A DNA stretch of 64,000 bases from Rhodococcus coprophilus NBRC 100603 (GTDB lineage Bacteria; Actinomycetota; Actinomycetes; Mycobacteriales; Mycobacteriaceae). Of this stretch, positions 57,819 to 64,000 are shown one piece after another. The notes beneath the pieces are model-generated. The model saw nothing but the letters and a program-made list of their open reading frames with translations, was not told the origin of the DNA and did not search any database. Within the stretch, counting starts at the first letter, position 1. Every line of letters begins with the position of its first letter. The translations under genes and the position numbers were made by a program. The stretch covers positions 62,001 through 126,000 of the forward strand of contig NZ_BDAM01000008.1 in NCBI RefSeq assembly GCF_001895045.1, in the 5' to 3' direction.

Positions 57819-57878
57819 GCCGCCCATTTTGGCAGGTGAGTTCGTGGTGGGCCACCTCAGGTCTCTAATCTGAAACGG

Positions 57879-60161
57879 ATGACCTCGACCACCCCCGCGC
57901 CCGACACCGCACCGGACTCACTCGCCCGGTGGTTGTCGAGCCGACGCGACACCGAACTCGCCGCTGCACTGCACGCGCGACCCGACCTCGTCGTGCCGCC
58001 ACCTGCGACGATGGCCGTCCTGGCAAGCCGCGCGCAGCAACGGGCATCGGTGTTCCGGGCCGCAGACGACCTGACGACCGCCGACTTCGGCATCATCGCC
58101 GCTCTCGCGCGCCTCGGCGCGGTCGAGGCGGCCGTGTCCCGCTCCGAGTTGCTGGGCGTGCTCGACGGCCGCATCCCCGTCAAGTCGACCGACCGGATAC
58201 TCGGCAAGCTGCGGGGGCTGCTGCTCGTGTGGGGACCCCCCGAGAGTCTCCGGCTCGTCCCCGCCGCGGTGGACACCGTTCCGTGGCGGATCGGCCGCAC
58301 CGGCGATTCCGACCTGCCGTCGCGGGAAGAACTCGAGGTGATGCTCGACGAACTCGAGCCCGCGCAGCGCGGCATCCTCGACACGCTTGCCCGGACGTCG
58401 CCGGTGGGGCGCACCCGTGACGCGGCTCCGGGCACTCCCGAGGACCGGCCCGTCCAGAAGCTTCTCGCCGCGGGACTGCTTCTCCGGGTCGACGACGAGA
58501 CCGTGGAACTCCCCCATCGCGTGGGCCAGGCGCTCCGTGGCGACGCGCCGTTCGATCCCGGCTCGCTGACCCCTCCCCGCGCACCCAAGGCCGTTCGCGC
58601 ACTCCCCGACGTCAACGCCACCGCCGGTGGCGCCGCACTCGAACTCCTCCGTCACTGCGAGGACCTTCTGTCGACGCTGAGCCGGCAACCCGCACCCGTT
58701 CTCAAGGCCGGAGGTCTGGGGGTACGGGAACTGCACCGGCTGGCGAAGACCGTCGGTATCGACGACCAGCATGCCGCGTTGCTCGTCGAGGTGCTTTCGG
58801 CTGCCGGACTTCTCGCCCGCGGAATCCCCGACCCTCCGCCCCCGGGCGATATCGACGACCACTGGGCCCCCACCACATCTGCCGATGCCTGGCTCACGGC
58901 CCCCACCGCCCACCGCTGGGCGGTTCTGGCGGGGGCGTGGCTGCAGACGCCCCGCCGACCGTGGATGGCGGGACGGCGCGACCAGGGCGACAAGCCGATC
59001 GCCGCGTTGTCCGACGAGGTGAAATCCACGACCGCGGTCCGCGACCGGCACCTGCTGCTGGAGGTGCTCGCCGACGTTCCCGGGTCCGCACCGGGCATCG
59101 CCGAGATACGGGCCACCGCAGCGTGGCGGCGGCCGCGCTGGGCGGGCCGCTTCGACCTCGACTCGGTGACCGAGACGATCCGGGAGGCCACCGCGCTCGC
59201 TCTGGTCGCCCACGGCAGCCTCTCCTCCGCCGGTAAGGCACTTCTGCACGGTGGTGACGCCGAGTCGGAGATCGCCGCGGCGCTGCCCGAGCCGGTCGAC
59301 TACGTGCTCGTACAGGCGGACCTGACGATCGTCGCACCCGGCCCGCTCGTGCCCGAGCTTTCCGACCGGATGTCCCTCGTCGCCGACATCGAATCCGCGG
59401 GCGCCGCGTCGGTGTACCGCATCAGCGACGCCAGCGTCCGGCGCGCGCTCGACGCCGGAGTAAGCGCCGGCGATCTGCACGCACTGTTCGCCGCCCATTC
59501 CCGGACCCCGGTGCCGCAGGCGCTCACCTATCTGATCGACGACGTCGCGCGCCGGCACGGCCGTCTGCGCGCCGGAGTGGCGAGTTCGTTCGTCCGCGCC
59601 GACGACCCGGCGCTGCTCGCGGAGGTTCTTTCGGCACCTGTTGCGGCGACGCTGGCCCTTCGTGCCGTCGCCCCGACGGTCGCGATATCGCAGGCACCAC
59701 TCGCCGAGGTGCTCTCGGAGTTACGCGCTGCGGGGTTCGCGCCCGCGGGTGAGGACTCGTCGGGTGCGGTAGTCGATCTGCGTCCCCGTGGAGCGCGGGT
59801 GACGGTGCCGCGCACCCGAGCTCGGTACGCGGGTCCCACGCCTCCGAACGACGAACAACTCGCGACTCTCGTGCGCACGTTGCGCGCCGGGGACCGCACG
59901 GAGTCCGCGTCGTCCGGCGCCTCCGCCCGCGGAGACGGCAGCCGTACCGGCGGTGCCGCGACGCTTGCGCTTCTGCAACTCGCGCTGCACGCACACCGCA
60001 GCATCACCCTCGGTTACGTGGATGCGCAGGGCGTCGCGACGCGTCGCATCGTCGATCCGGTGGCAGTCGGAGGTGGACAGCTCGAGGCCTTCGATCCGGC
60101 TACGGGGTCCGTTCGGAGTTTCGTGCTGCACCGGGTCACCTCGGTCGCGCTCGTCGACTGA
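57879..60161 (+). CDS. Helicase-associated (XPB/Ssl2-like N-terminal) domain protein, Rv0862c-like
   Basis: This 760-residue protein matches Rv0862c and carries the helicase C-associated/XPB N-terminal-like domain found near the XPB-type helicase gene in Mycobacteriales. The N-terminal half has winged-helix-like repeats; a WYL-like strand pattern occurs near the C-terminus ([46 protein letters not shown]). It has no ATPase motifs itself. It probably works with the helicase at 61543, in DNA repair or transcription, but this is inferred from location. Confidence 0.85.
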   Translation: MTSTTPAPDTAPDSLARWLSSRRDTELAAALHARPDLVVPPPATMAVLASRAQQRASVFRAADDLTTADFGIIAALARLGAVEAAVSRSELLGVLDGRIPVKSTDRILGKLRGLLLVWGPPESLRLVPAAVDTVPWRIGRTGDSDLPSREELEVMLDELEPAQRGILDTLARTSPVGRTRDAAPGTPEDRPVQKLLAAGLLLRVDDETVELPHRVGQALRGDAPFDPGSLTPPRAPKAVRALPDVNATAGGAALELLRHCEDLLSTLSRQPAPVLKAGGLGVRELHRLAKTVGIDDQHAALLVEVLSAAGLLARGIPDPPPPGDIDDHWAPTTSADAWLTAPTAHRWAVLAGAWLQTPRRPWMAGRRDQGDKPIAALSDEVKSTTAVRDRHLLLEVLADVPGSAPGIAEIRATAAWRRPRWAGRFDLDSVTETIREATALALVAHGSLSSAGKALLHGGDAESEIAAALPEPVDYVLVQADLTIVAPGPLVPELSDRMSLVADIESAGAASVYRISDASVRRALDAGVSAGDLHALFAAHSRTPVPQALTYLIDDVARRHGRLRAGVASSFVRADDPALLAEVLSAPVAATLALRAVAPTVAISQAPLAEVLSELRAAGFAPAGEDSSGAVVDLRPRGARVTVPRTRARYAGPTPPNDEQLATLVRTLRAGDRTESASSGASARGDGSRTGGAATLALLQLALHAHRSITLGYVDAQGVATRRIVDPVAVGGGQLEAFDPATGSVRSFVLHRVTSVALVD

Positions 60162-60222
60162 GAGCCCGGCATCGGTCGAACGCTCGAAAGCCCGTGCATT
60201 CGAGACGGATTCGGCAAAGGTC

Positions 60223-60723
60223 CTAAACGGCGCCGGCGTCGTCACGGACGAGCACGAACGGTGACGCCGCGATCCGCGACCATGCACCGCCGGCGAACGT
60301 CATCCCGAGCAGCGTGCCGTCGTCGAGAGCGCGGAACTCGTCGCGAACCCACCGCCAGGGCACCGGCGCAGACTGTCGCGGGCCGGCGCCGTAGGACACG
60401 ATCAGCGCGTTCCCGCCATCCAGCCAGGATGCGTCCGGATACGTTCGCGCCGGCAGGATGTCGCGCACGGCGCCGTCGGCGTTCCGCACCAGATTGACCG
60501 CGCCACCCGCGCCGTCGAAGCGCTTGCCGTACCAGCGCCGCATGCCCGCGAGAGCGATAGCGCGGGGGGCGACGACACGCAGGACCGCAGGACCGACGAA
60601 GACGGCGCGGTACGTCCCCCGTACCGCGTCCGGGGCGGGAGCCCGAAGCTCGGTGAACCGCGCGCGCAGTTGCCCCAGGGACTGCGGCAGTGTGTCGATC
60701 GCACTTGCCTGTTCACCGTGCAC
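60223..60723 (-). CDS. Conserved hypothetical protein (possible DUF4334-like)
   Basis: This 166-residue protein starts at GTG 60723, which has an ideal AAGGAGG 6 bases upstream. Central residues MRRWYGKRFDGAGGAVNLVR recall the GKxF segment of GXWXG/DUF4334 proteins, followed by a beta-rich half with DEFRALDDGTLLGMTF. No membrane helix or catalytic motif is seen. The family link is tentative. Confidence 0.7.
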   Translation of the reverse strand: MHGEQASAIDTLPQSLGQLRARFTELRAPAPDAVRGTYRAVFVGPAVLRVVAPRAIALAGMRRWYGKRFDGAGGAVNLVRNADGAVRDILPARTYPDASWLDGGNALIVSYGAGPRQSAPVPWRWVRDEFRALDDGTLLGMTFAGGAWSRIAASPFVLVRDDAGAV

Positions 60724-60905
60724 GAGATCCTCCTTCGCCCGGCCGCGCCCTGCGCGGCAAGTGTTCGCCGTCACAACCTACCGTCGCCCCGTTCTGCACG
60801 ACAATCGCGGTGCCGATCGAGTTCTACGGCGCGACTGGCTTTTTTCCTGAAATCGGTTATGGTCTGGACTTGTCGAATGTTCGACCATTCCGAAAGGATC
60901 GAAAA

Positions 60906-61025
60906 ATGGCCGACAAGGGCAAAAGTCTCAAGAAACCGTCGCAGTCCCTGAAGGAGCGTCGGGCAGAAAAGCGTCAGAAGCAGATCGAGGGGACCGAGTT
61001 CATCAAGAAGCGCAAGCGGTACTGA
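60906..61025 (+). CDS. Very small basic protein, 39 residues
   Basis: ATG 60906 follows AAAGGA by 6 bases and opens a 39-codon frame: MADKGKSLKKPSQ, then KERRAEKRQKQIEGTEF and a Lys/Arg tail. About 40 percent of residues are Lys or Arg. It could bind nucleic acid or ribosomes, but nothing more can be said. Similar small basic proteins are common in Rhodococcus and Nocardia, as far as I recall. Confidence 0.68.
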   Translation: MADKGKSLKKPSQSLKERRAEKRQKQIEGTEFIKKRKRY

Positions 61026-61059
61026 GCGCTCCCCTGCCCCCACGAACTCGGAACACGAA

Positions 61060-61239
61060 GTGAACACATCCTCAGCCACACTGCTCGATGACCTGTACGA
61101 GCAGTTCACAGCTCTAGCCGACCGCACAGGAGCCGATAGCTCCGCGCCTCCTTTCACGCACGGGTTCCGGTCGGCCCTTGCACGCGCACGACTGTTCGTG
61201 CTCGACGCACAGGCCCGCGAGTCGTCCCGGACCGTGTAA
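61060..61239 (+). CDS. Small helical protein A, 59 residues
   Basis: GTG 61060 opens a frame encoding TLLDDLYEQFTALADRTG, a linker, then FTHGFRSALARARLFVLDAQARE. It is all-helical in appearance and hydrophilic. It shares its layout with the frame at 61295. It follows the 39-residue gene by 34 bases. The family is not recognised. Confidence 0.5.
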   Translation: MNTSSATLLDDLYEQFTALADRTGADSSAPPFTHGFRSALARARLFVLDAQARESSRTV

Positions 61240-61294
61240 TTCCGGAGTTTCCGGATAGTCGGCGAAAAAGAAATCGAAAGACGGGAACAGAAAA

Positions 61295-61453
61295 GTGAAA
61301 AGGACGATGGCGGCCCTGGACAGAATTCAGGAACGCCTCGAACACGAATTGGATTCTTCACCCGCGCTGTCCGAAAAGGACGCGGGTTACCGGGCCGGTA
61401 TTTCCGAAGCGCTGGTGTGTCTGATGGAGGTTCGCCGCTCGCTCACAGGGTGA
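61295..61453 (+). CDS. Small helical protein B, 52 residues
   Basis: GTG 61295 (GGGAA upstream) opens a 52-residue frame: LDRIQERLEHELD, a linker, then YRAGISEALVCLMEVRRSLTG. It resembles the preceding small protein, with an LD-x-x-x-E helix and a second helix of the form (F/Y)RxxxxxAL. Its stop lies 89 bases before the helicase start. Unknown function. Confidence 0.5.
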   Translation: MKRTMAALDRIQERLEHELDSSPALSEKDAGYRAGISEALVCLMEVRRSLTG

Positions 61454-61542
61454 GCCCCACCGCTCCCGCGGCGCGTGGGTGGCGGACTGTGCCTCCGGTC
61501 AGGAGAATAGGAGAGTTCTACTCTCGATCCCAGGAGGCATTC

Positions 61543-63201
61543 GTGGCCGACGGACCCTTGATCGTCCAGTCCGACAAGACCGTGTTGCTCGAGGTCGACC
61601 ACCCACGTGCCGCCGAAGCCCGACAGGCCATCGCGCCGTTCGCCGAACTCGAGCGGGCCCCCGAGCACATCCACACCTATCGGGTGACACCGCTCGCCCT
61701 CTGGAATGCACGGGCGGCCGGCCACGACGCGGAGCAGGTGGTCGATGCGCTGGTCAGCCACTCACGGTTCGCCGTTCCGCAGCCGTTGCTCGTCGACATC
61801 GTCGACACGATGGGCCGGTACGGGCGACTGCAACTGGTGAAGAGTCCCGTCCACGGCCTCACGCTGGTGAGCCTGGATCGCGCCGTGCTCGAAGAGGTGC
61901 TGCGAAACAAGAAGATCGCGCCCATGCTCGGCGCCCGCATCGACGACGACACCGTAGCGGTGCATCCCAGCGAGCGCGGCCGCGTCAAGCAGATGCTGCT
62001 CAAGATCGGCTGGCCGGCCGAGGACCTCGCGGGCTACGTGGACGGTGAGGCACACCCGATCACCCTCGACATGGAGTCGAACCCCTGGCACCTGCGCGAC
62101 TACCAGGAGATGGCCGCCGATGCCTTCTGGGCGGGCGGATCGGGCGTGGTGGTCCTGCCGTGCGGGGCCGGAAAGACGATGGTCGGTGCTGCCGCCATGG
62201 CCAAGGCCGGGGCCACGACGCTGATCCTGGTCACCAACACCGTCGCCGGGCGGCAGTGGAAGCGTGAACTGATCGCACGTACCTCCCTCACCGAGGAGGA
62301 GATCGGCGAGTACTCCGGCGAGAAGAAGGAGATCCGCCCGGTCACGATCGCCACCTATCAGGTGATCACCCGCAAGACCAAGGGCGAGTACCGCAACCTC
62401 GAGCTGTTCGACTCCCGCGACTGGGGGCTGATGATCTACGACGAGGTGCACCTGCTTCCCGCACCGGTGTTCCGGATGACCGCCGATCTGCAGTCGCGGC
62501 GACGCCTGGGCCTCACCGCGACCCTCGTGCGCGAGGACGGCCGGGAAGGTGACGTGTTCTCCCTCATCGGCCCCAAGCGCTACGACGCGCCGTGGAAGGA
62601 CATCGAGGCGCAGGGGTGGATCGCCCCGGCGGACTGCGTGGAAGTGCGGGTCACGCTCACCGACGCGGAGCGGATGGCCTACGCGGTCGCCGAACCGGAG
62701 GAGCGGTACAAGCTGTGCTCGACCGCACGCACCAAGATTCCGGTGGTCGAGTCGATTCTCGCGAAACACGCGGGCGCTCCGACTCTGGTCATCGGTGCCT
62801 ACATCGACCAGCTCGACGAGCTCGGTGCCGCCCTCGACGCCCCCGTCATCAAGGGGTCGACGCGCAACAAGGAACGCGAGGCGCTGTTCGACCGGTTCCG
62901 TGCCGGCGAACTGGGTGTGCTCGTGGTGTCGAAGGTCGCGAACTTCTCCATCGATCTGCCCGAGGCGTCGGTCGCCGTGCAGGTGTCCGGAACGTTCGGC
63001 TCACGCCAAGAGGAAGCTCAGCGTCTCGGTCGGTTGCTGCGGCCCAAGCACGACGGCGGGCAGGCGCACTTCTACTCGGTGGTCTCCCGCGACACGCTCG
63101 ACGCCGAATACGCGGCTCACCGGCAGCGGTTCCTGGCGGAGCAAGGGTACGCGTACCGCATCACCGACGCCGACGACCTGCTCGGACCGCAGATCGGCTG
63201 A
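61543..63201 (+). CDS. ercc3: XPB/Ssl2-like DNA repair helicase (Rv0861c-like)
   Basis: This 552-residue superfamily 2 helicase has an N-terminal domain (residues 1-180), Walker A LPCGAGKTM (about residue 205), DEVHLL as the Walker B (DEVH type), LTATLVREDG, and a C-terminal helicase half with GAYIDQ and QRLGRLLRPK. A 3'-5' DNA translocase of this type is known in M. tuberculosis as a bacterial XPB. GTG 61543 has AGGAGG 6 bases upstream; the frame continues upstream for 42 codons but is not coding-like. Confidence 0.92.
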   Translation: MADGPLIVQSDKTVLLEVDHPRAAEARQAIAPFAELERAPEHIHTYRVTPLALWNARAAGHDAEQVVDALVSHSRFAVPQPLLVDIVDTMGRYGRLQLVKSPVHGLTLVSLDRAVLEEVLRNKKIAPMLGARIDDDTVAVHPSERGRVKQMLLKIGWPAEDLAGYVDGEAHPITLDMESNPWHLRDYQEMAADAFWAGGSGVVVLPCGAGKTMVGAAAMAKAGATTLILVTNTVAGRQWKRELIARTSLTEEEIGEYSGEKKEIRPVTIATYQVITRKTKGEYRNLELFDSRDWGLMIYDEVHLLPAPVFRMTADLQSRRRLGLTATLVREDGREGDVFSLIGPKRYDAPWKDIEAQGWIAPADCVEVRVTLTDAERMAYAVAEPEERYKLCSTARTKIPVVESILAKHAGAPTLVIGAYIDQLDELGAALDAPVIKGSTRNKEREALFDRFRAGELGVLVVSKVANFSIDLPEASVAVQVSGTFGSRQEEAQRLGRLLRPKHDGGQAHFYSVVSRDTLDAEYAAHRQRFLAEQGYAYRITDADDLLGPQIG

Positions 63202-63257
63202 GGCCACTCGCGCGCGCCGGGACGGTTCCGCCGGGTTGCGGCGCACCCGCGTCCAAT

Positions 63258-63956
63258 ATGCTGGACAACGTGCGCCGATTCGAGTTTCCCGTCGACCTGT
63301 CCCATGCCAAGGCCGTGAACCAGACACTCGCGGAGGTGCGCAGTCTGCGCCGGTCCGCGGTGGTCGTGGCTCTGTTGTGCGGCGCGGGTGCGGTGTGGCT
63401 GTTCGTCCTCGGAAACACCTGGTCGTACATCGTCGGTTCGGTACTCGTCGTCGCTGCGGCAACGTCGGTGTGGGTCGCGTTGTGGGCCCCCCGCAAGGTC
63501 GGGACGATCGAGGAGCTCTACCACGACAGTCCGCTGGTTCCGGCGCTGGTCGCGAGGACACGCGCCCGCGGGCTCACCCTCCTTGCACTGATCGATATCG
63601 CCAAACCCACCGAGGACGCGCCGGACGGCGCGCAGCGGCATCATTACGCCCTGGTCACCCGCGACGTCCAGGCGATCCCCGGACACCGGGCCAAGGTGGG
63701 CGAACGCGTGCCGTGCGTCGCCGTCCTGTCCGACCGCACCACCCGCAACAAGTCCGGCGTGTGGCAGATGGTCAGCCCCATGCCGATCGCCTGGGCCACC
63801 CGCGATGCGGCGGTCCTGGCAAAGGCCACCGCAGCGATCGACGAAGCGGAGTGGTCTCTGCTCAAGTCCAAGCTGTCGTCCGCGGACGAGATCAACGCCA
63901 GCGACGAGCGCCGCGTCGAACTGGACCTGAAAGAGCTTCCCCCCGGACTGCGCTGA
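63258..63956 (+). CDS. DUF3239 membrane protein
   Basis: This 232-residue protein has two transmembrane helices near the N-terminus (about residues 33-53 and 56-75) and a cytoplasmic domain with LTLLALIDIAKP, HHYALVTRDVQAIPGH and WQMVSPMPIAWAT, the DUF3239 core. The ATG at 63258 is the likely start; GTG 63270 is the alternative. It follows the helicase by 56 bases and may be co-transcribed. The function is unknown. Confidence 0.82.
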   Translation: MLDNVRRFEFPVDLSHAKAVNQTLAEVRSLRRSAVVVALLCGAGAVWLFVLGNTWSYIVGSVLVVAAATSVWVALWAPRKVGTIEELYHDSPLVPALVARTRARGLTLLALIDIAKPTEDAPDGAQRHHYALVTRDVQAIPGHRAKVGERVPCVAVLSDRTTRNKSGVWQMVSPMPIAWATRDAAVLAKATAAIDEAEWSLLKSKLSSADEINASDERRVELDLKELPPGLR

Positions 63957-64000
63957 GGTCCGGCCCTCGCTGCTCACCGATGGCACGATCGTCCTCTCCG

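Overview
The window is high-GC actinobacterial DNA, almost certainly from Rhodococcus or a close relative (order Mycobacteriales). Third codon positions are nearly all G or C, GTG starts are common, and genes are packed with 4-base ATGA/GTGA overlaps. The backbone can be read gene by gene against Mycobacterium tuberculosis H37Rv, in the opposite orientation from ctpE (Rv0908) down to the XPB-like helicase (Rv0861c). Matches along the way include Rv0906, echA6, accD3, prrA/prrB, gltA2, citA, serC, sepH, Rv0881, Rv0880, Rv0879c, Rv0877, Rv0876c, Rv0875c, cspB, Rv0870c, rpfA and Rv0862c. These assignments rest on recalled family sequences, not on a search.

Layout. 1-4.0 kb (minus strand): the 5' part of a CtpE-type calcium P-type ATPase, a metallo-beta-lactamase-fold hydrolase coupled to an EchA6-like crotonase, and an SPFH/band-7 gene followed by a ribbon-helix-helix regulator. 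4.1-9.7 kb (plus): FAD oxidoreductase, secreted HtrA-like protease, azoreductase, ABC-F ATPase, S4 RNA-binding protein and a VOC protein. 9.7-12.6 kb: an XRE regulator, a membrane protein and a NatA/NatB-type ABC exporter in one operon. 12.7-14.2 kb: accD3. 14.2-19.6 kb looks like an accessory insertion. It holds a decayed epimerase fragment, a Met/His-rich small ORF, a DUF2231 protein, an AI-2E-type permease, a SHOCT protein and a P1B-5 ATPase with a C-terminal hemerythrin domain.

19.8-27.9 kb: prpE, a DUF3618/holin-like/YihY membrane operon, a run of flavin, pterin or pyridine nucleotide genes (flavin reductase, RibD-like reductase, PncC/CinA, DHFR-fold reductase) and a FadE5-type acyl-CoA dehydrogenase. 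28-30 kb: the PrrA-PrrB two-component system. 30-41.7 kb: a decayed AraC gene, a tandem-domain FKBP isomerase, citrate synthase gltA2, aldose 1-epimerase, a class A beta-lactamase divergent from a LysR regulator, two MFS exporters, pdxH, a second citrate synthase (citA) and serC. 41.9-47.5 kb: sepH, a DUF6928-like gene, a SPOUT methyltransferase, two MarR regulators, an AzgA-type purine permease and DUF2530.

47.5-56.4 kb: an uncharacterised operon of DUF3027, a sacsin/GHKL-type ATPase and a PAP2 phosphatase, then a Q-cyclase lipoprotein, an MFS/DUF2771 pair, a cold-shock protein and YccF. 56.4-57.5 kb: the resuscitation-promoting factor gene, behind a perfect CRP palindrome and a c-di-AMP (ydaO) riboswitch. 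57.6-64 kb: a helicase-associated protein, several very small conserved-looking genes, the XPB-type helicase and a DUF3239 membrane protein.

No rRNA, tRNA, CRISPR array, insertion sequence or phage module was seen. The parts most worth attention are the dual second-messenger control region of the rpf gene, the uncharacterised GHKL ATPase operon with an in-frame 27-bp repeat, the metal-linked insertion with its Met-rich peptide, the tandem FKBP, and candidate autoregulatory operators next to the SPFH/RHH, XRE-ABC and LysR/beta-lactamase loci.
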